This document shows positions 25,988 through 33,912 of a stretch of 64,000 nt of DNA, piece after piece. This stretch comes from Rhizobium sp. L43 (GTDB lineage: Bacteria; Pseudomonadota; Alphaproteobacteria; Rhizobiales; Rhizobiaceae). The stretch spans positions 150,452-214,451 of the forward strand of contig NZ_NWSQ01000013.1 of the NCBI RefSeq assembly GCF_002531725.1, given 5' to 3'. Both the position numbers and the translations under genes were made by a program. The notes below the pieces were generated by a model. It ran no database searches. It saw only the letters and a program-made list of their open reading frames with translations, and was not told where the DNA came from. Every line of letters starts with the position of its first letter. The first letter of the stretch is position 1.

Positions 25988-26074
25988 AGCGGCCAGCGTC
26001 AGCACGACATAGCGGCCGGCCTTGGCGGCGAACACCAGGATCGTGAACGGGATGATGTTCGTGCCACACAAAGG
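25970..26074 (-). pseudogene. possible relic: C-terminal end of a membrane protein
   Basis: On the minus strand a frame of about 34 codons reads into the end of the cytochrome b561 gene and ends in TGA. It contains a hydrophobic, protein-like stretch (FTILVFAAKAGRYVVLTLAA). An in-frame TAA lies immediately upstream and there is no start. It looks like the last helix of a small membrane protein whose remainder is gone. The family could not be named and the call rests on amino-acid character alone. Confidence 0.25.
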
Positions 26075-26148
26075 GCTCGAACATTAACGACAGATGAGTG
26101 CAATTGAAATCGAGCTGCTTTGCATGTAGTTCGAGGAGCATGGGCAAG

Positions 26149-26553
26149 ATGTACCGAATCGCGATGAGCAGGCTGCTCGTGATGATACGGCTGGTGATCA
26201 TCGTATCACTGGCGGGGTACTCGCTGTCGAACGCCAGCGCCGCCATGCATGGCTCCTCGTTCCCCGAAATGGCAGCGGTCGTGTCCGAAACCGATGCTGC
26301 GCAGCATCACGACGGCCATGACATGACGAAGATGGCTGTCCATGACCACTCTCAAGGCGAGGCCAGCGGTGACGCAGATGGCGTATCGAAGCCCGTCAAG
26401 CAAGAATGCTGCAAGGATTTCTGTGGCGGGCTGGGCATTATTTGTGAAGGCCAGGATGTCGGCGGACCCATCGTAACCTCGATCCGGCAGTTCATCGACG
26501 ACCGGACGACCCTTGGCGAACTGCCAACCCTCAACCGTCCCCCGAATATCTGA
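26149..26553 (+). CDS. small exported His/Met/Cys-rich protein, putative metal-binding
   Basis: Not recognised as a named family. The start chosen gives MYRIAMSRLLVMIRLVIIVS, a signal-peptide-like N-terminus, with GAGGAG ten bases upstream. ATG codons at 26140 and 26164 and a GTG at 26098 are alternatives. The mature part has a His/Met/Asp-rich segment (AQHHDGHDMTKMAVHDHSQ, about residues 51-69) and a cysteine cluster ECCKDFCGGLGIIC near residue 86. Such residues bind copper or similar metals, and the gene opens the copper cluster that runs to 31.0 kb. A role as periplasmic metal sponge or sensor is inferred. Confidence 0.65.
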   Translation: MYRIAMSRLLVMIRLVIIVSLAGYSLSNASAAMHGSSFPEMAAVVSETDAAQHHDGHDMTKMAVHDHSQGEASGDADGVSKPVKQECCKDFCGGLGIICEGQDVGGPIVTSIRQFIDDRTTLGELPTLNRPPNI

Positions 26554-26646
26554 ATAGAGACGCACCCGCTTGATCGGGTCTAGTCGGACGCTTGCCTGCT
26601 TCTGGGCGAGCGCCCTGTAGGCTATCTCCTATTCGGACATTTCAAA

Positions 26647-26874
26647 ATGAAACCCTCGCTTTTCGTGGTGGGGCTGCCGCTTGTTGCCGGTGGCTGCGCA
26701 TCCACGCTTCCTCCCGACGTGGTGGCGTTTCCCACCACGCTCGTTCAGCCATCCGCGCTTCCGGCGGCATACAGGTCGCCGATCACAGGTTACGTCGCCC
26801 GCCAGCCGGTCGATCCCAAACCCTGGCGCAGACAGAACGATCTGCAGTCTCCCATGAATGGAGACGGCTCATGA
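26647..26874 (+). CDS. small lipoprotein
   Basis: A 75-residue lipoprotein. The signal MKPSLFVVGLPLVAGGCAS has a lipobox (VAGGC) with the lipidated cysteine at residue 17. The mature 59 residues are proline-rich and carry no known domain. The stop overlaps the start of the TolC-like gene as ATGA, so the two are translationally coupled. It may therefore assist assembly or anchoring of that outer-membrane component. The function is unknown. Confidence 0.75.
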   Translation: MKPSLFVVGLPLVAGGCASTLPPDVVAFPTTLVQPSALPAAYRSPITGYVARQPVDPKPWRRQNDLQSPMNGDGS

Positions 26875-28130
26875 TCGGCACCACAAGACTGATCGCGGCG
26901 CTTGCATTCCCGCTCGCCTTGAGCGGCTGCATTCCAGGCGCCGACTATTCCCGCAAAGAGGCGGGTTTCACCTCCGTTGCCAACAAAACCGCCATTGTCA
27001 CGGCGAAAGAGACCGTCTGGATCCAGAACCAGAACCAGAACCAGGCCCGATCGGCGGCCGCGCAGGTCAAAAGTCTGCTTGCCCGGACGAAGCCTCTCGA
27101 CGTCGAGACGGCCGTCCAGATCGCGCTGCTCAACAACAAGGGCCTCCAGGCCGCCTATGCCGATCTTGGCGACAGCGCCGCCGACGCTTGGCAGTCGACG
27201 ATGTTCATCAACCCGACCGTCTCCATCGGCACGACCGGGATCGGCACTCCGGAACTGCAGGCATTCAAAACGATCGAAGGGATGATCACGACGAACATCC
27301 TGGCGCTTGCCACGAAGAACAGGGACATGGCGATCGCCGACACCCGCTTCCGGCAGGCGCAATTGATCGCGGCGGTGAAGACGCTTCAGGTCGCCGTTGA
27401 CACCCGGCGCGCCTGGATCGGCGCGGTCGCCTCATGGGAGAATGTCGGGCAGCTCCAGCACGCCCAGGCGACTGCCGACGCAGCCTCGGAACTCGCCGAG
27501 AAGCTGGGCGAGACAGGCGCGATGGCCAAGGGCGCCCAGGCCCGTGAACATGTCTTCGTCGCCGAACTCGCCGGGGAAACGGCGAAGGCCCGCTTGTCCG
27601 CCCGCCTTGCCAAGGAGGAGTTGACGCGGCTGATGGGCCTCTGGGGCTCCGATCTGGACTACCAGGTTCCGAACAGCCTGCCGCCGCTCCCCAAATCCGT
27701 CGTCAGGCGCGAAACCATCGAGGCCGAGGCTCTCAGGAACCGCATCGACCTGCAGATCGCTAAGCTCGACCTTGAGGCCACGGCCAGATCCTACGGCCTC
27801 ACCGAGGCGACGCGCTATGTCAGCGACCTCGAGATCCTGACCGGTTTCGAAACGGAACGGGAAATCGAGGACGACGAGAAGAAAACGCGAACCACCGCGC
27901 AGGTCGAGCTTGAGTTCGCCATCCCGATCTTCGACACCGGCAAGGCCCGGATGCGCAAGTCCGAGCTGGCCTACATGCGGGCGGCGAACCTTTTGGCGGA
28001 GAAAGCCGTCAACGTCCGCTCGGAAGCACGTTCCGCCTACGAGGCTTACCGCTCGAACTACGATATCGCGCGGCACTACCGCAACAACGTCGTGCCGCTG
28101 CGCACAAGGTCGAGGAGGAATCCCTGCTGA
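26871..28130 (+). CDS. TolC-family outer-membrane efflux protein, truncated by a frameshift
   Basis: An outer-membrane-factor family protein (TolC/CusC type) whose reading stops early. The start MIGTTRLIAALAFPLALSGC carries a lipobox (LSGC), as in CusC-like lipoprotein channels. Long amphipathic helices follow, with the first repeat around LDVETAVQIALLNNKGLQAAYADLG and the second repeat ending near RSEARSAYEAYRSNYDIARHYRNNVVPLR. After this point the frame changes: the last residues (TRSRRNPC) are unrelated and a TGA ends the 419-residue product. The conserved C-terminal helix continues in another frame to 28342. One base appears lost near 28101-28103. The original length would be about 490 residues. 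Confidence 0.8.
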   Translation: MIGTTRLIAALAFPLALSGCIPGADYSRKEAGFTSVANKTAIVTAKETVWIQNQNQNQARSAAAQVKSLLARTKPLDVETAVQIALLNNKGLQAAYADLGDSAADAWQSTMFINPTVSIGTTGIGTPELQAFKTIEGMITTNILALATKNRDMAIADTRFRQAQLIAAVKTLQVAVDTRRAWIGAVASWENVGQLQHAQATADAASELAEKLGETGAMAKGAQAREHVFVAELAGETAKARLSARLAKEELTRLMGLWGSDLDYQVPNSLPPLPKSVVRRETIEAEALRNRIDLQIAKLDLEATARSYGLTEATRYVSDLEILTGFETEREIEDDEKKTRTTAQVELEFAIPIFDTGKARMRKSELAYMRAANLLAEKAVNVRSEARSAYEAYRSNYDIARHYRNNVVPLRTRSRRNPC

Positions 28131-28342
28131 CCTACAACGGCATGATCTCGAACACCTTCGAGCTGCTGACAGACACCCGCGACAAGATCAACTCCACCCT
28201 GCTTTCCGTCAACGCGAAGCGAGATTTCTGGCTGGCCGAAGCCGATCTGGCGCCTGTGATCTACGGCGGCAGCGCCACGAAGGTGTCGGCAGAGACCGAC
28301 GTCGCCGCTGCTTCTGAAAGCAGCGCTGGCGGCGGTCATTGA
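28103..28342 (+). pseudogene. out-of-frame C-terminal part of the TolC-family gene
   Basis: The frame that starts at CAC (28103) reads HKVEEESLLTYNGMISNTFE and continues with LLTDTRDKINSTLLSVNAKRDFW to a TGA at 28340-28342. This is the expected final helix of the TolC-like protein, directly continuing the sequence that ends at 28102 in the other frame. It is followed 13 bp later by the multicopper oxidase start. The lesion is either a real one-base deletion or a sequencing error. Confidence 0.75.
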
Positions 28343-28355
28343 GAAAGGACATACC

Positions 28356-29702
28356 ATGTTCAACAGACGACAACTTTTTGGAGCCAGCGCCGCTCTGTTC
28401 ACCACAGCCGCCTGGACGAAGACGTCGGCGATGGGTCTGCCCGACGCTCCGACCATGGAATCGGCGGACATGCAGCCGCCACTCCACCCTAGCTCCGGTC
28501 CGGACTATCAGCCCGTAGTCACCCTCAACGGCTGGACCCTGCCGCACAGGATGAACAATGGCGTCAAGGAGTTCCACCTCGTCGCCGAACCGGTCGAGCG
28601 CGAGATGGCGGACGGCATGACCGCCTATCTGTGGGGCTACAACGGGCAGTCACCGGGACCGACGATCGAGGCTGTCGAGGGGGATCGCGTCCGCATCTTC
28701 GTCACCAACAAGCTGCCCGAGCACACGACGATCCACTGGCACGGCATGATCCTGCCGTCGGGCATGGACGGCGTCGGCGGCCTGACGCAGCCGCATATTC
28801 CGGTCGGCAAGACCTATGTCTACGAGTTCGACCTCGTGAAATCCGGCACCTTCATGTACCACCCGCATTCCGACGAGATGGTGCAGATGGCCATGGGCAT
28901 GATGGGTTTCTTCGTGATCCATCCGAAAGATCCCAAGTTCATGCGCGTCGACCGAGACTTCGTCTTCCTGCTCAACGCCTACGACATCGACCCCGGCTCC
29001 TACGTGCCGCGGATCATGGAGATGACCGACTTCAACATGTGGTGCTGGAACAGCCGCGTGTTCCCGGACATCAGCCCTCTCGTCGTGTCCAGGAATGACC
29101 GGGTGCGCGTCCGGGTCGGTAACCTGACGATGACCAACCATCCTGTCCACATGCATGGCTACGATTTCGAAGTGACCTGCACCGACGGCGGCTGGGTGCG
29201 GCCGGAAGCGCGGTGGCCGGAGGTGAGCATCGACATCCCGGTCGGCGCGATGCGTGCCTACGAGTTCGACGCCAAGTATCTCGGCGACTGGGCGATCCAC
29301 TGCCACAAGTCGCACCACACGATGAACGCCATGGGTCATGACATTCCAACCTTCATCGGCGCGGACAAGTCGAAGGTCGCCGAAAAGATCAGGACACTGC
29401 AGCCGCAATACATGCCCATGGGCACCAAGGGCATGGCCGACATGGGCGAAATGGAGATGCCCATCCCCGAGAACACCGTTCCGATGATGACCGGCTGGGG
29501 GCCGCATGGTCCGATCGAAATGGGCGGCATGTTCTCGGTCGTGAAAGTCCGCGAGGGGATCTCGGCAGACGATTACTCAGATCCCGGCTGGTACGAAAAC
29601 CCGCCCGGAACGCAGGCCTGGGAATGGACCGGAGAACTTCCGGACGCGACCAAGGCCAAAGACGCAGAAACGCAAATTACGCCGAAGCCTACAAACGGCT
29701 GA
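28356..29702 (+). CDS. multicopper oxidase (copper tolerance type)
   Basis: A 448-residue exported multicopper oxidase that probably oxidises Cu(I) to the less toxic Cu(II) in the periplasm. The N-terminus MFNRRQLFGASAALFTTAA fits a Tat signal, as expected for an enzyme folded with copper inside the cell. All four copper-ligand motifs are present: HWHG (residues 127-130), YHPH (168-171), HPVHMHG (262-268) and HCHKSHHTMNAM (315-326) with the type 1 Cys316 and axial Met326. The C-terminal region is Met-rich (MPMGTKGMADMGEMEMP), a common copper-capturing feature. The ribosome site GAGAAAGGA precedes the start. Confidence 0.94.
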   Translation: MFNRRQLFGASAALFTTAAWTKTSAMGLPDAPTMESADMQPPLHPSSGPDYQPVVTLNGWTLPHRMNNGVKEFHLVAEPVEREMADGMTAYLWGYNGQSPGPTIEAVEGDRVRIFVTNKLPEHTTIHWHGMILPSGMDGVGGLTQPHIPVGKTYVYEFDLVKSGTFMYHPHSDEMVQMAMGMMGFFVIHPKDPKFMRVDRDFVFLLNAYDIDPGSYVPRIMEMTDFNMWCWNSRVFPDISPLVVSRNDRVRVRVGNLTMTNHPVHMHGYDFEVTCTDGGWVRPEARWPEVSIDIPVGAMRAYEFDAKYLGDWAIHCHKSHHTMNAMGHDIPTFIGADKSKVAEKIRTLQPQYMPMGTKGMADMGEMEMPIPENTVPMMTGWGPHGPIEMGGMFSVVKVREGISADDYSDPGWYENPPGTQAWEWTGELPDATKAKDAETQITPKPTNG

Positions 29703-29734
29703 GGTCCGATCTCAACATCGAAAAGGAATTACGG

Positions 29735-30214
29735 ATGAAGAATTATCTCATGGCATTGGCCCTCGCAGCACTCGCGTCGCCAGCACTTGCCTCCGGCAAT
29801 CATGCCGGTGGCCACGGCGAGAAGATGGCTATCGGAGAACCCGGCGATAAGGCCAAAGCGACACAGACCATCCGCGTCACGATGACGGAAACCGACGACG
29901 GAAAGATGCTGTTTACCCCCGCGGTCTTCAACGTCCGCAAAGGGCAGACGGTCAAGATCGCGATCAAGAATGCCGGAACCGTCGACCACGAATTCGTGCT
30001 CGATCAGGAAGACAAGATCCTGGAGCACAAGAAGGTCATGGAGAAGTTCCCGGAAATGGAACATGCCGACGCCAACTCCATCCGTCTTCCGGCTGGCCAA
30101 TCCGGCGAGATCGTCTGGAAGTTCACCACCGACGGCGCGTTCAAGTTCGCCTGCCTGATCCCCGGTCACTACGAAGCCGGCATGCATGGCGACGCCACCG
30201 TCGCCGGCAAGTAA
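29735..30214 (+). CDS. exported cupredoxin-domain (plastocyanin/azurin-like) protein
   Basis: A 159-residue periplasmic blue-copper-fold protein. The start MKNYLMALALAALASPALA gives a signal peptide cleaved near residue 20. A short His-rich segment (GNHAGGHGEKM) follows. The type 1 copper ligands are visible as H85 (VDHEFVL), C140 (FACLIPGHYEAGM), H145 and M150, the C-x4-H-x4-M arrangement. It lies 32 bp behind the multicopper oxidase with ribosome site AAAAGGAA. It probably delivers or stores copper for the oxidase. Confidence 0.93.
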   Translation: MKNYLMALALAALASPALASGNHAGGHGEKMAIGEPGDKAKATQTIRVTMTETDDGKMLFTPAVFNVRKGQTVKIAIKNAGTVDHEFVLDQEDKILEHKKVMEKFPEMEHADANSIRLPAGQSGEIVWKFTTDGAFKFACLIPGHYEAGMHGDATVAGK

Positions 30215-30237
30215 TCTGCAACAAAGGAGCTACACGC

Positions 30238-30525
30238 ATGAAAACTACAATGATCAAAATCGGCCTCGCCACCCTGCTCTGCGCCAGCGCAGCCTTCGGC
30301 GCATTCGCCGAGGAATTCACCAAGGGTGTCGTCAACAAGGTCGACACAAAGGCAAGGAAGGTCACCATCAAGCATGAGGACCTGAAGAACCTCGACATGC
30401 CGGCGATGACGATGGTCTTCCGCGTCGAAGACCCGGTTCTGATCGAAAAACTGAAGGAAGGCGCGAATGTCGAGTTCGTTGCCGAGCGTGTGAATGGCAA
30501 GCTGACCGTCACCAATGTAAAATAA
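30238..30525 (+). CDS. CusF-like periplasmic copper-binding protein
   Basis: A 95-residue exported protein with signal peptide MKTTMIKIGLATLLCASAAFG and an OB-fold CusF domain. Predicted Cu(I) ligands are H46, M57 and M59 in IKHEDLKNLDMPAMTMVF. The Trp that caps the metal in E. coli CusF is replaced by Met54, so copper coordination may differ. The start has a strong AAAGGAG site. In Cus systems this chaperone loads a CusBA pump; no such pump gene lies in the window, so the protein may serve the oxidase and cupredoxin instead. Confidence 0.9.
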   Translation: MKTTMIKIGLATLLCASAAFGAFAEEFTKGVVNKVDTKARKVTIKHEDLKNLDMPAMTMVFRVEDPVLIEKLKEGANVEFVAERVNGKLTVTNVK

Positions 30526-30531
30526 CCGACT

Positions 30532-30561
30532 CCTGCCGCCCGGGTCGATCCGGGCGGCAGG
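30532..30561 (+). other. strong intercistronic hairpin after the cusF-like gene
   Basis: CCTGCCGCCCGG (30532-30543) and CCGGGCGGCAGG (30550-30561) form a perfect 12-bp stem with a 6-base loop, beginning six bases after the CusF-like stop. No T run follows, and the ribosome site of the DUF411 gene begins within about ten bases. It may stabilise or attenuate the copper operon transcript, or act as a Rho-assisted stop. Confidence 0.7.
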
Positions 30562-30580
30562 ACATCGAGGAGCGCAAACG

Positions 30581-31045
30581 ATGCACAGAAGAAGAAGTTT
30601 CATTGCAATGGCAGGCTCTGCCCTGGTGTTGCTGAGCGGAAAGGCTCGTGCCACGGCGCCGGCAAAAATGACTGTCTATAAGGACCCGAATTGCGGTTGT
30701 TGCCACGAATGGGCGAAAGCAATGGCAGAGGCAGGTTATTCTGTCGATCTCCGCAACACCGACGACCTTGCCGCAGTCAAGGCTCGGCTTCGCGTGCCTG
30801 CCGAAATGGAAGGATGCCATAGCGCTGCCGTTGAGGAATACTATCTTGAGGGACATGTTCCGCTCGAGGCCGTGGAGCGCCTGCTCCGAGAGCGGCCGCC
30901 GGTCCGAGGACTGGCCGTGCCGGGGATGCCGTCCGGCTCATTGGGAATGGGTGCCGATCCGGCCGCGGTCTATGACGTATATGCTATCCCCTCGGGAACC
31001 AGCGCGCCATACGTGTTTATGGAGGTTCGTCCCCGGAAGGCCTGA
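30581..31045 (+). CDS. DUF411 family exported protein, putative copper-binding
   Basis: A 154-residue exported protein. The N-terminus MHRRRSFIAMAGSALVLLSG is a possible Tat-type signal. The conserved core starts with MTVYKDPNCGCCHEWAKAMAE, where C38, C40 and C41 plus H42 form the DUF411 metal site, and continues with VPAEMEGCHSA and LAVPGMPSGSLGM. DUF411 genes are repeatedly found with copper-resistance genes, and this one follows a CusF-like gene. The exact biochemical role is not established. Confidence 0.9.
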   Translation: MHRRRSFIAMAGSALVLLSGKARATAPAKMTVYKDPNCGCCHEWAKAMAEAGYSVDLRNTDDLAAVKARLRVPAEMEGCHSAAVEEYYLEGHVPLEAVERLLRERPPVRGLAVPGMPSGSLGMGADPAAVYDVYAIPSGTSAPYVFMEVRPRKA

Positions 31046-31338
31046 CCTCATCGATCAATCAAGCCCGAGCTCGGCGCTTTATCGAAGATCCGGACCTCGG
31101 CGCGTCGCCGACAAGGCGAAGTTCGCGCATGCGTTTTCGGCCACCTTTCCACCAGAGCGCCGTAAGAGCAAAGGCTGCGTCGCAGGCCAAACCTCACCTG
31201 TGAACTGTATTGATGATTCACGCTCATAAGTTCATGCGATTTGCGGCGCCTAATCATAGCTGGGTGCGCGCTCTATATTCAGAGCATAAGATCGGGAAGC
31301 GGTACGACGACTGTGGCCGAGACGAGCGGAGAGCGACG

Positions 31339-31719
31339 ATGAACTGGTCGGATGATGAGCTTAGCAAAATCGATCGGGCCGACGATTTGAAAATCGCCCC
31401 GTTTCGGGAAGATGGCGCCACCCATGGGACCCCGACCTGGATCTGGGAGGTCGTCGTCGATGGCTCGCTCTACGGGCGCGGCTACCATGGTCAGAAGTCC
31501 CGCTGGTATCAGGCGGCGGTCCGCCAGAAGGCCGGACGGATCATTGCGGCCGGCATGATGCGCACGGTCGCCTTCGAGCCGGTCGACGGTCCGATCAACG
31601 ATCGCATCGATGACGCCTACCGTGCGAAATACCGCAAGAGCCAGTATCTACCGCCGATGGTCAGCGCCCGAGCACGCGCGGCAACCGTCAGGATCACGCC
31701 ACGCGAGGAGAATACCTGA
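31339..31719 (+). CDS. DUF2255 family protein
   Basis: A 126-residue cytosolic protein. The start used gives MNWSDDELSKIDRADDLKIA, with ribosome site GGAGAGCGACG; a longer frame from 31210 lacks one. The body, PTWIWEVVVDGSLYGRGYHGQKSRWYQAAVR, is typical of DUF2255, a small flavin-pocket-like beta fold with no proven function. A 293-bp gap without a recognisable gene separates it from the copper cluster, and it probably starts the redox set. Confidence 0.8.
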   Translation: MNWSDDELSKIDRADDLKIAPFREDGATHGTPTWIWEVVVDGSLYGRGYHGQKSRWYQAAVRQKAGRIIAAGMMRTVAFEPVDGPINDRIDDAYRAKYRKSQYLPPMVSARARAATVRITPREENT

Positions 31720-31806
31720 CGGCGGCCGGATCGCATGAGGTCGGCATCGCCTCAAGGCGCGCGTCGTCGATAGCTCTTCAAATCAACCTCAAAGGACGAG
31801 AAGCAA

Positions 31807-32790
31807 ATGATCAAGCGCACACTTGGCCAGGGCCTTGAAGTATCCGCTTTGTCGCTAGGCGCCATGGGCTATGGCAAGGCCCGCGAACTCCCCGACCGGC
31901 CGGAGATGATCGACCTGATTCGCACCGCTGTCGAACACGGCATGGATTTCTTCGACACCGCCGAAGTCTACGGCCCCTGGACGAACGAGGAGATGGTCGG
32001 CGAGGCGCTTGCTCCGGTTCGCGACAAGGTGAAGATCGCGACGAAGTTCGGCTGGGATATCGATCAGGAGACCGGCGAGCACCGTGGTGGCGTCAACAGC
32101 AAGCCGGCGCAGATCCGCCGCGCCATCGAGGGCAGCCTGAAGCGCCTGCGTACTGACTACATCGACCTCTATTATCAGCACCGGGTCGATCCGGACGTGC
32201 CGATGGAAGATGTGGCCGGGACGGTCAGGGAGCTGATTGCCGAGGGCAAAGTGCGGTGGTTCGGCATGTCCGAGGCTGGTGCCCAATCCATACGGCGAGC
32301 GTATGCAGTGCAGCCGGTGGCAGCGTTACAGAGCGAATATTCCTTGTGGACCCGCGAGCCGGAAGCCGAAATCATCCCGACGATCGAGGAACTTGGTATC
32401 GGGCTCGTGCCTTTCAGCCCGCTCGGCAAGGGATTTCTGACCGGCAAGATCGACGTCACCACCACGTTCGACAATTCCGATATCCGAGCAGGCATCCCCC
32501 GCTTCTCCGAGGAAGCACGTATCGCCAACCAGAAGCTGGTCGACCTGATCCGCAAAATCGGCGAGAAGCATCGCGCGACGCCGGCGCAGGTGGCGCTGGC
32601 CTGGCTGCTGGCCCAGAAGCCGTGGATTGTTCCACTGTTCGGCACACGCAAGCTCGAACGGTTCGAGGAGAATATCGGGGCGCTGAACGTCACCTTGGAC
32701 AAGGTCGATCTGGATGAGATCGCGCAAGCCAACATCGTCATCCAGGGCGCTCGCTACCCCGATGCAATGCTGCGCCGATCCGGTCTCTAG
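31807..32790 (+). CDS. aldo/keto reductase
   Basis: A 327-residue NADPH-dependent reductase of the AKR superfamily that reduces aldehydes or ketones. The catalytic tetrad is complete: D50 and Y55 in DFFDTAEVYG, K80 in ATKFGW and H125 in YYQHRVD. The cofactor region VPLFGTRKLERFEENIGAL lies near the C-terminus. It is the type often called AKR13-like or YajO/quinone-responsive. A LysR gene follows 127 bp downstream on the same strand, and the neighbourhood is rich in oxidoreductases, so detoxification of reactive carbonyls is likely. Confidence 0.93.
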   Translation: MIKRTLGQGLEVSALSLGAMGYGKARELPDRPEMIDLIRTAVEHGMDFFDTAEVYGPWTNEEMVGEALAPVRDKVKIATKFGWDIDQETGEHRGGVNSKPAQIRRAIEGSLKRLRTDYIDLYYQHRVDPDVPMEDVAGTVRELIAEGKVRWFGMSEAGAQSIRRAYAVQPVAALQSEYSLWTREPEAEIIPTIEELGIGLVPFSPLGKGFLTGKIDVTTTFDNSDIRAGIPRFSEEARIANQKLVDLIRKIGEKHRATPAQVALAWLLAQKPWIVPLFGTRKLERFEENIGALNVTLDKVDLDEIAQANIVIQGARYPDAMLRRSGL

Positions 32791-32917
32791 CTTCAACCTG
32801 TAGCGGAAGTGCCGGTCCCTAAAGGTGGTCCAGCCTGCTTGCTGCTCCAGGCTCCATTGCTACCATTTCATGGACACGCGTTTATGATGGGCGTCTGTCT
32901 ATGAGAAGGAATCATCA

Positions 32918-33787
32918 GTGGAGCGCCAGAATATCAACGACCTGATGGTGTTCCTGGTGGTTGCGAGAGAGCGCAGTTTCACGAAGGCCGCCGCCAAGGT
33001 CGGCGTCTCACAGTCGGCGCTGAGCCACACGATCCGTCAGCTCGAGGAGCGGCTGGGCGTGCGACTTCTGACGAGGACGACACGCAGCGTCTCGCCGACT
33101 GAGGCCGGCGAACGGATGCTGCAGAGCATCGGTCCGCTTTTCGACGAGATCGGATCTGCGCTCGATGGACTAAACACACTTCGGGACCAGCCGGCGGGAA
33201 CTGTCCGGTTAACGGCCGGCGACTATCAGATCCAGTGCTACATCTGGCCTAAGCTCCGAGCTTTTCTCCACCAGTATCCCGACATCAGGCTCGAACTGGA
33301 CGTGAACTACGGTCTGCAGGACATCGTCAGCGAAGGCTATGACGCTGGCGTGCGTTTCGGTGAACAGATCGCCAAGGACATGATCTCTGCGAGGATCGGG
33401 CCCGATGTTCGCTTCGCGGTCGTTGCCGCAGAATCATATTTTGCGTCACGCGATATTCCGAAGCATCCGAAGGACCTTATGCAGCACAAGTGCATCAATC
33501 TGCGCTTGCCCACCTATGGCGGTCTGTGTGCCTGGGAATTTGAAGAGAACGGCCGCGAGATCAAGGTTCGGGTGACGGACAACTCGTTTTCAACACGATT
33601 TATAATGTTGTCGAAGCGGCTCTCGACGGCTTCGGTTTCGCCTATGTCCCGGAGGATATCGCCAAGCGCTATCTCGATACCGGTCGCCTCCGCCGGTTTC
33701 TGGAAGATTATTCGCCCTATTGGGAGGGCTTTCATCTCTACTATCCAAGCCGGCGCCAGTCTTCGCCCGCTTTTTCCCTTCTCGTGA
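32918..33787 (+). CDS. LysR-family transcriptional regulator with frameshifted C-terminus
   Basis: The first 220 residues are a normal LysR protein: a helix-turn-helix at about 18-60 (FTKAAAKVGVSQSALSHTIRQ) and effector-binding domain from about 90. After RVTDN (near residue 222) the sequence turns into Ser/Arg/Pro-rich text unlike LysR. The expected continuation is present in another frame from 33580 to 33810. A loss of one base, or of four bases from a GGAC tandem repeat, near 33578-33580 would explain this. The intact protein would have 297-298 residues, normal for LysR. The truncated product probably cannot bind its effector correctly. Confidence 0.75.
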   Translation: MERQNINDLMVFLVVARERSFTKAAAKVGVSQSALSHTIRQLEERLGVRLLTRTTRSVSPTEAGERMLQSIGPLFDEIGSALDGLNTLRDQPAGTVRLTAGDYQIQCYIWPKLRAFLHQYPDIRLELDVNYGLQDIVSEGYDAGVRFGEQIAKDMISARIGPDVRFAVVAAESYFASRDIPKHPKDLMQHKCINLRLPTYGGLCAWEFEENGREIKVRVTDNSFSTRFIMLSKRLSTASVSPMSRRISPSAISIPVASAGFWKIIRPIGRAFISTIQAGASLRPLFPFS

Positions 33788-33810
33788 ACGCCTTGCGTTA
33801 TTCAAAGTGA
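33580..33810 (+). pseudogene. out-of-frame C-terminal part of the LysR gene
   Basis: The frame from 33580 reads QLVFNTIYNVVEAALDGFGF and then AYVPEDIAKRYLDTGRLRRFLEDYSP, ending RYSK with TGA at 33808-33810. GFAYVPEDIA and the final stretch are typical of the last part of the LysR effector domain (GxGxAxLPxxx). It continues the protein begun at 32918 after a frame change. Confidence 0.75.
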
Positions 33811-33912
33811 GCGGCTCCGAGGCGACAGCGGCGAGCCGCTTTGTGAACGGTACGTGGCACCAGCGCCAGGAGAGGAAGCGCGAAGTGGTCGACAAAAGCG
33901 TAACAGTCCGCT

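Noticed and set aside
31046..31338. Gap after the DUF411 gene searched for a small gene or regulatory RNA
   Set aside because: Frames there lack ribosome sites and no stable hairpin or riboswitch-like structure was recognised. It is treated as intergenic.
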